A stretch of DNA of 64,000 nucleotides, from assembly GCA_001897525.1 (NCBI GenBank), contig MKTB01000017.1, positions 186,001-250,000 on the forward strand, in the 5' to 3' direction. A program made the translations under genes and the position numbers. Source of the stretch: Bacteroidetes bacterium 43-16 (GTDB lineage: Bacteria; Bacteroidota; Bacteroidia; Chitinophagales; Chitinophagaceae). Position 1 is the first letter of the stretch, and every line of letters begins with the position of its first letter. Shown here one piece after another: positions 51,730-59,729 of the stretch. Below the pieces are notes generated by a model that was given only the letters and a program-made list of their open reading frames with translations, had not been told where the DNA came from and did not search any database.

Positions 51730-52902
51730 ATGAAAAGAATTTATTTGCTGGGATTGGGAATGATGTCTTTTGCAGCCTGCCAGGCACAGACCGGCAGCCA
51801 GAACGCGGCCACCCAAAAACCTAAATATGAATATGGGGCGAAAGAGGTCACTGCATCCAATGCAGGTACAGTGGCGCAAAAATTCTTTGCTACTTCTGCC
51901 GCTACTGATAAGAAAGTGGAAGAACTGTATCGCCAGATGAGCAGTGCACAAAAAGCTGCGCAGATGATCATGGTAGCTTCCAGCGAGGCCCTGGGCTTTC
52001 CTTATACCGGTACGGTAAAGACTGCCGTAAGCAAAGAACAGGCAGCCAATGTCCTGTTTCTGAAAGGCAATAAAACAGATTTTATACGCCAGAATAAAGA
52101 ACTGAAGCAGTTTCAGATCGCAGGCTTAGGACCTTTGTTTGCCTGTGATTGTGAACCCACCTTATTCCACAATAAATTTACCGGAGAGCCAAAGATGCAG
52201 GCTACAGCAAACCTGAAAACACAGGAGGCTGTAAACAGCGCGGTAGATACCATTAACCGGGTCATGGATGAAATGGGCATCCTGGTCAACTTTGCACCGA
52301 TTGTTGATATTGCGGCCAATAAAGCCGTAATCAACAAACGCGCTTTTTCTGATCAGCCACTGGTGATTGAAGAGCTGGCCGGAACATTTATCAAAAGAAC
52401 ACAGGCGGACAATAAAGCCGCCACAGTAAAGCATTTCCCGGGACATGGGGCCGTAGTTGGGGATACACATAAGCAATCGGTAGCCATCAATGGTAAAATG
52501 ACCGAATTGAAAACCTTTGAACAGATCATTAAAAAAGACCAGCCGGTATTTGTGATGATCGGGCATATTTCTGTAAAGAATAACCCTGAAGGTTTTGATA
52601 CAGAGAACGGAAGGCCTTCCACTACCTCGAAGAAAATAATTACCGACCTGTTGCGTAACAAACTGAAATTCCAGGGCATTATTACGACCGATGCCATGAA
52701 TATGCAGGCTTCCAAAAACTTCCCGGATGCAGACTGGGAAGCCGCTAAAGCCGGTGCTGACCTGGTATTGATGCCTTTGGACGCTGCCCGGTTAAATAAA
52801 CAGATTGCAGCAGAAATAGAAAAAGAAACGGTCTTGGGCAAGCAGTTTGAAGCTTCTGTGAAAAGAATACTGAAGTTGAAAATAGTGAGCCAGGGGCTGT
52901 AG
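51730..52902 (+). CDS. GH3 beta-N-acetylhexosaminidase-like lipoprotein (NagZ type)
   Basis: 390 residues. Lipoprotein signal with lipobox SFAAC (Cys17). The GH3 TIM barrel shows NFAPIVDIAANKAVINKRAF, the NagZ-type motif KHFPGHGAVVGDTHKQ (about 233-248; the catalytic Asp-His dyad is in DTH) and the nucleophile region GIITTDAMNM (Asp about 320). Single-domain GH3 enzymes of this motif release N-acetylglucosamine from muropeptides or chitin fragments. The lipid anchor places it outside the cytoplasm, unlike E. coli NagZ. Third gene of the operon with the symporter; terminator follows. Confidence 0.88.
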   Translation: MKRIYLLGLGMMSFAACQAQTGSQNAATQKPKYEYGAKEVTASNAGTVAQKFFATSAATDKKVEELYRQMSSAQKAAQMIMVASSEALGFPYTGTVKTAVSKEQAANVLFLKGNKTDFIRQNKELKQFQIAGLGPLFACDCEPTLFHNKFTGEPKMQATANLKTQEAVNSAVDTINRVMDEMGILVNFAPIVDIAANKAVINKRAFSDQPLVIEELAGTFIKRTQADNKAATVKHFPGHGAVVGDTHKQSVAINGKMTELKTFEQIIKKDQPVFVMIGHISVKNNPEGFDTENGRPSTTSKKIITDLLRNKLKFQGIITTDAMNMQASKNFPDADWEAAKAGADLVLMPLDAARLNKQIAAEIEKETVLGKQFEASVKRILKLKIVSQGL

Positions 52903-52923
52903 TCATACGCTATGTCATACATA

Positions 52924-52959
52924 AAATAAGAGCTGTAGTCCACACTACAGCTCTTATTT
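52924..52959 (+). terminator. Terminator of the symporter-GH3 operon
   Basis: AAATAAGAGCTGTAGT (52924-52939), loop CCAC, perfect 16-bp complement (52944-52959). Confidence 0.9.
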
Positions 52960-52992
52960 AAACCTATAAGGTTTCAAAAACCTTATAGGTTT
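52960..52992. repeat. Palindromic element, solitary copy
   Basis: AAACCTATAAGGTTT (52960-52974), loop CAA, AAACCTTATAGGTTT (52978-52992). Each arm is itself an inverted repeat (AAACCT/AGGTTT). Identical arms occur three times at 55.9-56.3 kb with loop TTG. The right flank (TGTTCCC...) also resembles those copies. Confidence 0.92.
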
Positions 52993-53025
52993 TACTGTTC
53001 CCTTGATACATTTACAGAGGCTACA

Positions 53026-53045
53026 TGACAACAGGCCTGTTGTCA
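53026..53045. repeat. Perfect 20-bp palindrome
   Basis: TGACAACAGGCCTGTTGTCA, centred in the spacer between the GH3 and odhB terminators. It has no T-run and could be a protein-binding site or a remnant of a repeat element. Confidence 0.8.
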
Positions 53046-53068
53046 CTGCGTTCTAGCCGAAGTGGCGA

Positions 53069-53098
53069 TAAAAAAGCGATACTTAAAAAGTATCGCTT
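53069..53098 (-). terminator. Terminator of odhB
   Basis: AGCGATACTT (53075-53084), loop AAA, AAGTATCGCT (53088-53097); T-run on the minus strand. Confidence 0.88.
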
Positions 53099-53118
53099 CG
53101 TATTTTCTTATCCTAAGA

Positions 53119-54345
53119 TTAAAGCTCCAGTAATGCCTGCGTAGGGCTTTTACCGATCAGCATTAATTCAGGGTTTTCCAGTAATTCTTTTACTCTTACC
53201 AGGAATCCTACAGATTCACGACCATCGATAATCCTGTGGTCGTAGCTCAGTGCCAGGTACATCATCGGGCGGATCTTGATCTCACCATCAATTACCATGG
53301 CACGTTCCTGGATCTTATGCATCCCTAAGATAGCAGATTGAGGAATGTTGATGATCGGTGTAGACATCAATGAACCGAATACACCACCATTGGTAATGGT
53401 AAAGGTACCGCCGGACATTTCTTCGATGGTTAATTTATTATCTCTTGCTTTACCGGCCAGCTCCATCACTTTCGCTTCTATCTCAGCCATACTCAGGCTT
53501 TCTGCATTGCGAATGATAGGTACCACAAGACCTTTAGGTGCAGATACCGCGATAGAGATATCGGCATACTCATGGTACACGATATTTTCACCATCAATGT
53601 AAGCATTTACCGCAGGCCATTCCATCAATGCGATGGTACAGGCTTTGGTGAAGAAAGACATAAAGCCCAGGTTAACACCATGTGCTTCTTTGAACTTATC
53701 TTTATATTGTTTACGGATCGCCATGATATTGGTCATGTCTACTTCATTGAAGGTAGTCAACATGGCCGTTGTGTTTTTGGCTTCTACCAGTCTGCGGGAA
53801 ACTGTTTTACGAAGATTGCTCATTTTTTGAACTTTATCTTCTCTGGTGAACAGTTCTTTACCGGCAGGTCTGCCCGGGTTTTCCAAAGCAGCTAAAACGT
53901 CTGCTTTGAAGATACGGCCGTTAGCACCGGTACCCTGTACTTTTGAAGGGCTTACGTTCTTATCGCTCATCATGCTTTTAGCAACAGGTGTTGCTTTCAC
54001 ATCAGCAGCAATAGGAGCTGGGCTTACCGCAGCAGGAGCAGCCGGGGCCGCTTCTGGTTTAGCTTCCGCCTTAGGGGCTTCCGCAGGAGCAGCAGCGCCT
54101 GCAGGGCGTTCTGCCGTTTCATCAATTTTACAAGCTAAATCACCGATATTTAAAGTGTCGCCTTCCTGAGCTACGATATGTAAAATACCTGCTTGCTCAG
54201 CATTCAGTTCAAAGGTCGCTTTTTCAGACTCCAGTTCGCAGATGACTTCATCTCTATCTACCCACTCACCATCTTTCTTCATCCATGTAACCAGTGTCAC
54301 TTCACTAATTGATTCGCCAACAGGAGGCACTTTAATTTCTATCAT
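53119..54345 (-). CDS. odhB: 2-oxoglutarate dehydrogenase E2 (dihydrolipoyl succinyltransferase)
   Basis: 408 residues. One lipoyl domain ([20 protein letters not shown], with lipoyl Lys42 in ESEKATFE), an Ala/Pro/Glu-rich linker (about 80-120), a peripheral subunit-binding domain ([19 protein letters not shown]), and the catalytic acyltransferase domain ending in [11 protein letters not shown] (His370, Asp374). The opening VPPVGESI and the single lipoyl domain point to succinyl rather than acetyl transfer. It forms the core of the TCA-cycle 2-oxoglutarate complex. The E1 gene is not adjacent; lpdA (E3) is about 5 kb away. Confidence 0.93.
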   Translation of the reverse strand: MIEIKVPPVGESISEVTLVTWMKKDGEWVDRDEVICELESEKATFELNAEQAGILHIVAQEGDTLNIGDLACKIDETAERPAGAAAPAEAPKAEAKPEAAPAAPAAVSPAPIAADVKATPVAKSMMSDKNVSPSKVQGTGANGRIFKADVLAALENPGRPAGKELFTREDKVQKMSNLRKTVSRRLVEAKNTTAMLTTFNEVDMTNIMAIRKQYKDKFKEAHGVNLGFMSFFTKACTIALMEWPAVNAYIDGENIVYHEYADISIAVSAPKGLVVPIIRNAESLSMAEIEAKVMELAGKARDNKLTIEEMSGGTFTITNGGVFGSLMSTPIINIPQSAILGMHKIQERAMVIDGEIKIRPMMYLALSYDHRIIDGRESVGFLVRVKELLENPELMLIGKSPTQALLEL

Positions 54346-54469
54346 AATTTGCTTTATATGCAGTAAAAAAGATTATTTGTCTAGACCCTGAAACCGGGAT
54401 TTCTAAATTTGGGTGTAAAATTAATAAAGGCTTTCGACTTTAACAAGCCAAAACACGCTCTTCTGATAT

Positions 54470-55564
54470 TTAACAATTTAACCACCTATCCAGGATTTCC
54501 CGGAATAAAGGCCTGGTCAGTGCCGATTCCGGCCGAAGGGGGAGGTATAGCATTTTAGCAAGTTCATCTTTTAACTCAAAATCCTGCTGATCTTTATAGC
54601 TGAAATAGGGATTTACCTTGCTTAAAGCCTTTGCCAGATACTCCTGCTCGGTCTGGCCGGGGGTAGGGACCAGCAGGGCAGGGCGCTGCAGAACCTGTAA
54701 GTCCATTAAAGTAGTATAGCCGCCCCTGCACACCATACCTGATGCGTTAAGGATCTCTTCTGCCAGTTTTTCGGCACCGAGGTAACTGTGCCAGGTGATA
54801 TGTGCAGGTACAGGGCCGGGGGCAGCCTGGCCCGACTTGCCGGCGACAAAGGTAAACGTGTACTCCTCCAGCGCGGTACATTGCTGCCAGAGTTTTTGCT
54901 CAAACTGGCTGCGCATAGGTTCCGGCCCGGAAAGCAAGACCAGGAAATGGTTTTTTACCGGAGCTCTTGACTGGCCTGGTGTGTCGAAGAACTGGCTCAG
55001 GTAACCGATGTAAGCCGCATTGCGGGGCAGTTGCCGGGGATGCGCCAGTTTGCCGGATAAGCCCGGGGCCTCAGGGCTATCTACGATCCAGCAGGCCTTA
55101 AAACGCTCTAAAAGACCCCTGTGCCATTTCAGCATAATGAGATCGGCCAAGGGACCCATACCGGAAAGGATCTGGACCTGATGGGTCAGGACCACATTTT
55201 TAATGTCCTTATGGTACATGCCATAGCGGTTGTCTGAGATGATGCCGTCAAAGCCATATTCAGCTTGTATTTTTTCTAGCCACAGCCTTTCTGCCTTTAT
55301 AGTGGCGATTATCTTAGGGAGCTGCTGCAGTATTTTGAAGATAAAGCCACTCCTCGTTTTGGAATACTCAATATTATAACCTTTCAGGGGTAGTATGTTG
55401 AGGTCCGGGAAGTTATTGCGTAACAGCTGCGCTGCATTGCCTTCTGCTGCTGCATATACCTCATGACCGCAGGCCTGCAGGTATTGAATGATGGGAATAC
55501 ACCGGGTGGTGTGTCCCAATCCCCAGTCGAGCGGGGCAATGAGTATTTTTTGTTTACGTTTCAT
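54470..55564 (-). CDS. MurG/GT28-like glycosyltransferase
   Basis: 364 residues from ATG 55564 (MKRKQKILIAPLDWGLGHTT). A longer frame from 55678 would overlap the divergent lipoprotein gene and its promoter, so it is rejected. Two GT-B halves: N-terminal GLGHTTRCIPIIQYLQACGH, like the acceptor-binding loop of MurG/GT28, and C-terminal FLVLLSGPEPMRSQFE and CRGGYTTLMDLQVLQRPALL with the donor-binding pattern PTPGQTEQEYLA. Likely a UDP-sugar transferase for envelope lipids or glycans. It is not MurG itself, since the usual mur cluster is absent and length and motifs differ. Confidence 0.85.
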   Translation of the reverse strand: MKRKQKILIAPLDWGLGHTTRCIPIIQYLQACGHEVYAAAEGNAAQLLRNNFPDLNILPLKGYNIEYSKTRSGFIFKILQQLPKIIATIKAERLWLEKIQAEYGFDGIISDNRYGMYHKDIKNVVLTHQVQILSGMGPLADLIMLKWHRGLLERFKACWIVDSPEAPGLSGKLAHPRQLPRNAAYIGYLSQFFDTPGQSRAPVKNHFLVLLSGPEPMRSQFEQKLWQQCTALEEYTFTFVAGKSGQAAPGPVPAHITWHSYLGAEKLAEEILNASGMVCRGGYTTLMDLQVLQRPALLVPTPGQTEQEYLAKALSKVNPYFSYKDQQDFELKDELAKMLYLPLRPESALTRPLFREILDRWLNC

Positions 55565-55606
55565 TAAAGTGGCACAACGAAAGTAATTTTTTATCCGATT
55601 ATTCTT

Positions 55607-55614
55607 TATTTTTG
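55607..55614 (+). promoter_or_regulatory. Putative -7 box TATTTTTG directly before the small lipoprotein
   Basis: Exact TAnnTTTG that ends 4 nt before ATG 55619, as at the 2472 gene; no TTG at the usual distance. A near match for the divergent gene is TACTTTCG on the minus strand around 55577-55584. Confidence 0.4.
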
Positions 55615-55618
55615 ATAG

Positions 55619-55747
55619 ATGAAAAACAGGATTTTTAAAGGAATATTGGCTTTTTGTGTCATCGCGCTCACTTTGCAAAGCTGTGCCGGCAGCAAAAAAG
55701 GCTGTGGCTGTGGTAATGACATTAACCGTTCTTCTTCGAGGAGGTAG
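55619..55747 (+). CDS. 42-residue Cys-rich lipoprotein
   Basis: ATG 55619 to TAG 55745-55747. MKNRIFKGILAFCVIALTLQ is a complete lipoprotein signal; the lipobox LQSC places the lipidated Cys at 22. The mature peptide is only about 21 residues and contains KKGCGCGN, with two further Cys, and a basic Ser/Arg end. It is divergent from the GT28-like gene with 54 bp between starts. Short lipoproteins with a CGCG element are, as far as I recall, widespread but undescribed in Bacteroidota; a metal- or redox-related role is only a guess. Confidence 0.72.
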   Translation: MKNRIFKGILAFCVIALTLQSCAGSKKGCGCGNDINRSSSRR

Positions 55748-55873
55748 TTAAGGTTTGCTTAAGCTGGGAAATCTAAATGATCCTGTAAAAATAGTTCTCC
55801 GCTCGCTATTGCCCGGTCGATAAGACGATCACTCATACGGGCGCGTCTTGCATCATCCCGGGCGCAATGCCTT
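55748..55873. other. Spacer without recognised gene
   Basis: It holds CGGGCGCGTCTTGCATCATC and CCCGGGCGCAATGCC, imperfect copies of a GC-rich motif, and leads into the tandem units. No terminator for the small lipoprotein gene was recognised. Confidence 0.5.
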
Positions 55874-56050
55874 AAACCTATAAGGTTTTTGAAACCTTAT
55901 AGGTTTTGGTGTTCCCCTGCTGCTTCGAGAGGCTCTGTAAGACACATACATTATTTCAGGCACAACACATAAAAGTTAAGCGGTCCTGGCTTCCCGGGAC
56001 CGCTTATCTTTTTTATAAGTACATATATTGATTAATACCTGAAGGGCCTT
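55874..56050. repeat. Tandem unit 1 (177 bp)
   Basis: Begins with the palindromic element AAACCTATAAGGTTT-TTG-AAACCTTATAGGTTT (55874-55906), then about 70 bp with TGTTCCCCTGCTGCTTCGA and CATTATTTCAGGCACAACAC, then a terminator-like hairpin TAAGCGGTCC (55977-55986) / GGACCGCTTA (55997-56006) with T-run, then ATATTGATTAATACCTGAAG. Confidence 0.95.
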
Positions 56051-56228
56051 AAACCTATAAGGTTTTTGAAACCTTATAGGTTTTGGTGTTCCCATGCTGC
56101 TTCGACAGGGCACTGCAAGATACACACATTATTTCAAGCACAACACATAAAAGGTAAGCGGTCCTGGCTTCCCGGGACCGCTTATCTTTTTTATAAGTAC
56201 GTATATTGATTAATACCTGAAGGGCCTT
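56051..56228. repeat. Tandem unit 2 (178 bp)
   Basis: Same layout as unit 1: palindromic element 56051-56083, hairpin arms TAAGCGGTCC (56155-56164) and GGACCGCTTA (56175-56184). Only a few bases differ from unit 1 (for example CCCATGCTG for CCCCTGCTG and TACGTATATT for TACATATATT). Confidence 0.95.
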
Positions 56229-56371
56229 AAACCTATAAGGTTTTTGAAACCTTATAGGTTTTGGTGTTCCCCTGCTGCTTCGACAGGCTTTATAAGACAC
56301 ACACATTATTTCAGGCACAACACATAAAAGATAAGCGGTCCTGGAGTTCCAGGACCGCTTATCTTTTATAA
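56229..56371. repeat. Tandem unit 3 (partial, contains the native terminator)
   Basis: Palindromic element 56229-56261, the same middle part, then the terminator hairpin of the protease gene. It stops where the coding end of that gene begins, which suggests this is the original unit and units 1 and 2 are copies. Confidence 0.93.
56326..56367 (-). terminator. Terminator of the M16 protease gene
   Basis: AAAAGATAAGCGGTCCTGGA (56326-56345), a 2-nt turn, and its perfect complement (56348-56367). Units 1 and 2 carry the same lower stem but a different upper part (GGCTTCCC instead of GAGTTCCA). Confidence 0.93.
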
Positions 56372-56383
56372 TCTTTCTTAAGA

Positions 56384-59323
56384 TTAATACCCGAAGATCT
56401 CTTCCAGGCTTAATTTCTTGAAAGTACCCATTTGGCTTAATTGCTCTTGTGTCAGGTTTTTCTCATTACCTACGATACAATAAGTATAAGGCTTGCCCGC
56501 AAATTCTTTAATGTGGAAATCTTTGATATCATTAAAGGTCAGAGTAGCTGATTTATCATAGATCAGTTTCCTGTTATCTGCAGAGTTGCCCAGCTTCTGT
56601 GCTGCCAGGTAAGAGAAGATGATACCGTCCTGGGAGATACGTTCACTCGCCAGTGATTTTCTCAGGCTCAGCTTTGCATTGTCGAAAGCAATACCAGATT
56701 CCGGTAAAGTGTTCAGCAATTCGTTCATACCACCTACGGCCTCTTTCAATTTATCGGCTTGTGTACCTACATAAGCAGCTACCAAACTTCTGTCTTCTTT
56801 TTTAGAAGGCAGTCCGTAGTAAGAATAAGTAGAGTAGGCCAATGCTTTAGATTCACGAATGGTCTGGAATACAATGCTACCCATACCACCGCCAAAGTAG
56901 TTGTTGAATAAAGAAACCGTCGGAGTAACCGTTACATTGTATTTCTCCCCGTTTCTCAGCCAGAATACCTCAGCTTGTGTCATTTCATAGTTGGCAAACA
57001 ATACCTGGTTGCTTGTAGTCGTTGTTTGTGTAAACGTTTTAGAAGCAGGCATGCTGGCAAATTGTGCCGGAGCTTTATGGTTTTTAGCTAAGCTGCTTTG
57101 CAACTGAGCTACCGTTTGCGGACCGTAATATAATACCCTGTGCTTATAGTTCACCATATTGCGGATGATGTCTACCAGTTGTTTTGCTGTTAAAGCATCC
57201 AGTTCGCTCTCAGAAAGTACGTTGTTGAACGGGTTCTGAGGGCCATATTGCGCATAAGAGCGTAAGCCTGCCATGATCGCATTCTTGTTCTCTTTAGCAT
57301 TTGACCTGGATTTTTTCAGGTTCTCTTTGTAAGCTTGCAGCGCATCTTCATCTGGTTCACAGTTTCTGATCAGGTCTTCCAGCAACTTAACGGAAGCATC
57401 GAAGTTTTCATTTAAACCGTCCAGTGTCACATAGGTTTCTTCATTAGCAGAGCTAACAGAGAAAGAAGAGGCTAATTTGTAGAAATCCTGGGAGATCTGC
57501 TCGCTGGATTTATCTTTAGTACCCAGGTATTCCAGGTAGCCTGCAGCGATCGGTAACAGCTTGTTGTTCCATTTACCAATGTCAAAGTGGTAGTACATAC
57601 GGAAGAGGGCATTGTCTTTATTCTGAACCGTCAACAGGTCAATATTGCCATGCTTGCCTTTTTTGATATCAGTAGCAAAGTTCAGCCATTGCGGTGTGAT
57701 CGCATTTTCAGGCATCGCATTTACTTTCTTTACAAATGCAGATTGCTCTTTGTTTACCGATACCGGGGTGATGGTAGGCTTGTCTACTTTTACGATATCT
57801 TTATCCTCACCTTTTTTCTTGTAGATGATGACATAGTTATTGTCTTTCAGATATTTGGTAGCAAAGTCCATGATATCTTTCTTAGTGATCTTGCTGATCA
57901 TATCCGGGTAGGAAATGGCTGTGCTCCAATCAACTTCAGAAGTAAAGTTGTCCATCAGGTTGCTGGCGCGACTGCTGTAATCTTCATTCTGAGCAATGTC
58001 GTTTTTCTTTTCGTTATTGACGATAGACTGGATCAGTTCATCAGAGAAATCACCGCTTCTTAATTTAGCGATCTGTCCCAGTAACAATTCTTTTACCTGG
58101 TCCAGAGATTGTCCTTGTGTAGGATTACCCTGTAAGATCAGCATTGAGTAATCTTTCAATACATAAGGGAAAGCGTAAGCACTCAGTAATTTTTGTGATT
58201 TTACCAGGTTCAGGTCGATCAGACCGGCAGAACCATTGGTCAGGATATTACCTACCAGTTCCAGGATCTGTGCATCTTTAGAAGAAGCACCCGGGAAGCG
58301 GAAGCCCATCATAACGTTCTCCGGTTTAGGTCCCATTACTTCACGTGTAATAGGGCTGGTGATCTCACTTTCTTTTCCGGGTGTATATGCCGGGATCTGT
58401 TTGGTTTTCATATAACCGAAAGTGTTCTCGATCTTTTTGATCACAACAGCAGGATCAAAATCGCCTGCCATGATAATACCCATATTATTAGGTACGTAAT
58501 AATCGTCGTAATACTTGCGGATAGCTGTTAAAGAAGGATTCTTCAGGTGCTCAATGGTACCAATCGTTGTTTGCTTACCATAATTATTATTAGGGAACAA
58601 AGCAGAGAAAAGCGTTTCAAATGACTTTCTGCCATCATCATCCAGGCCCCTGTTTTTTTCTTCATATACCGCTTCCAGCTCTGTGTGGAACAAGCGTAAA
58701 ACGGGTTTGCGGAAGCGTTCTGCCTGTACCGCAAGGAATTTATCAATGGCATTACTTGGAATATCTTCCACGTATACCGTTTGCTCAAACGAGGTAAAGG
58801 CATTGGTTCCTTCGGCACCCATTGCAGCCATTAATTTATCATATTCATTAGGGATCGCAAACTTTGCTGCCTCACCTGATGCCTGGTCGATCTGTTTGTA
58901 AATTTCTTTACGTTGTGCTTCGTCGGTAGTATTGTTGTATTGTTCATACAGTGCATCTACTTTATCCAGCAATGGTTTTTCTTTATTCCAGTCTAAGGAA
59001 CCGAATACATCTGTTCCTTTAAACAACATATGCTCCAGGTAGTGTGCCAGGCCGGTATGGTTGGCCGGATCGGTCTTGCTACCCGCTTTTACAGCGATAT
59101 AAGTCTGTATTCTTGGTTTCTTTTTACTCGGGCTCAGGATGACGGTCAGGCCGTTTTTAAGGGTATAAAAACGGGCATTGGAAGGGTCGTTAGTGACATA
59201 ACGGTAGGTATAGCCATTTTCGGTAGCTTCCTTCCACTGGTGTTTACTGTCTTGTGCGAAGCTGAAGTGAAAACTTCCAGCTACAATGAGAACGCCTGCC
59301 GCCAGGCTCTTTACTAAGTTCAT
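56384..59323 (-). CDS. M16 family zinc metallopeptidase
   Basis: 979 residues, the long, two-repeat form (two M16 plus two M16C domains). Signal peptide 1-23 (SLAAGVLIVAGSFHFSFAQ). Inverted zinc motif HYLEH (His94, Glu97, His98) in HTGLAHYLEHMLFKGT, with the third ligand expected in ELEAVYEEKNRG. The second half (from about 530) has lost the motif, as normal for pitrilysin-type proteins. It acts in the periplasm, or on the surface, on peptides; the specific substrate is unknown. Its 3' region is the tandem repeat array. Confidence 0.93.
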   Translation of the reverse strand: MNLVKSLAAGVLIVAGSFHFSFAQDSKHQWKEATENGYTYRYVTNDPSNARFYTLKNGLTVILSPSKKKPRIQTYIAVKAGSKTDPANHTGLAHYLEHMLFKGTDVFGSLDWNKEKPLLDKVDALYEQYNNTTDEAQRKEIYKQIDQASGEAAKFAIPNEYDKLMAAMGAEGTNAFTSFEQTVYVEDIPSNAIDKFLAVQAERFRKPVLRLFHTELEAVYEEKNRGLDDDGRKSFETLFSALFPNNNYGKQTTIGTIEHLKNPSLTAIRKYYDDYYVPNNMGIIMAGDFDPAVVIKKIENTFGYMKTKQIPAYTPGKESEITSPITREVMGPKPENVMMGFRFPGASSKDAQILELVGNILTNGSAGLIDLNLVKSQKLLSAYAFPYVLKDYSMLILQGNPTQGQSLDQVKELLLGQIAKLRSGDFSDELIQSIVNNEKKNDIAQNEDYSSRASNLMDNFTSEVDWSTAISYPDMISKITKKDIMDFATKYLKDNNYVIIYKKKGEDKDIVKVDKPTITPVSVNKEQSAFVKKVNAMPENAITPQWLNFATDIKKGKHGNIDLLTVQNKDNALFRMYYHFDIGKWNNKLLPIAAGYLEYLGTKDKSSEQISQDFYKLASSFSVSSANEETYVTLDGLNENFDASVKLLEDLIRNCEPDEDALQAYKENLKKSRSNAKENKNAIMAGLRSYAQYGPQNPFNNVLSESELDALTAKQLVDIIRNMVNYKHRVLYYGPQTVAQLQSSLAKNHKAPAQFASMPASKTFTQTTTTSNQVLFANYEMTQAEVFWLRNGEKYNVTVTPTVSLFNNYFGGGMGSIVFQTIRESKALAYSTYSYYGLPSKKEDRSLVAAYVGTQADKLKEAVGGMNELLNTLPESGIAFDNAKLSLRKSLASERISQDGIIFSYLAAQKLGNSADNRKLIYDKSATLTFNDIKDFHIKEFAGKPYTYCIVGNEKNLTQEQLSQMGTFKKLSLEEIFGY

Positions 59324-59359
59324 TGAAATCCTATTAATTAGTGTTAAAAAATGTGGTGT

Positions 59360-59710
59360 CTATTTTCTGAATGCAAAAAAAACGGCCCCTAAAATACAAA
59401 TAAAACTGAACACATAATTCCAGTTAAAGTCATCTTTTAAATAAAAGATGGCAAAAACAGAAAATACGGTCAGCGTAATTACCTCCTGTATGATCTTCAG
59501 CTGGAAAGGTTTAATGCCCCATTCCGAGCCAAAATGGTTGGCCGGTACGGCAAACATATACTCAAACAGTGCAATGCCCCAGCTGATCAGCACCATTTTC
59601 CAGAGCGGAAAACTAGCCCCTCCCGGTTTCAGGTGCCAGTACCAGGCGAAGGTCATTACCGTGTTGGAGATAATGAGTAAACCGATTACGGAAAGCAGTT
59701 TAAGATTCAT
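59360..59710 (-). CDS. DUF486/DMT-like small membrane protein
   Basis: 116 residues with four membrane helices (about 4-24, 37-55, 72-90, 97-114). The sequence (NTVMTFAWYWHLK, SWGIALFEYMFAVPANHFG, FQLKIIQEVITLTVF) is typical of the DUF486 family, grouped with the drug/metabolite transporter superfamily. Half-size proteins of this type usually dimerise. Substrate unknown. It lies between gpsA (19 bp upstream) and the protease (36 bp downstream) on the same strand and may be co-transcribed with both. Confidence 0.88.
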   Translation of the reverse strand: MNLKLLSVIGLLIISNTVMTFAWYWHLKPGGASFPLWKMVLISWGIALFEYMFAVPANHFGSEWGIKPFQLKIIQEVITLTVFSVFAIFYLKDDFNWNYVFSFICILGAVFFAFRK

Positions 59711-59729
59711 TGCAGGAAGATTATGGGTA

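Noticed and set aside
55565-55678. N-terminal extension of the GT28-like gene to 55678
   Set aside because: It would run through the divergent small lipoprotein gene and the shared promoter region; the family's N-terminus begins at MKRKQKILIAPLDWG.
56055-56318. 87-codon minus-strand ORF across the tandem units
   Set aside because: It reads through two copies of the 178-bp repeat, so its protein repeats itself (EIMCVSYKACR, EIMCVSCSALS); no promoter and no family resemblance. It is a by-product of the repeats.
55874-56371. CRISPR-like array
   Set aside because: The repeats are 177-178 bp tandem units with internal hairpins, not short direct repeats separated by unique spacers, and no cas gene is present.
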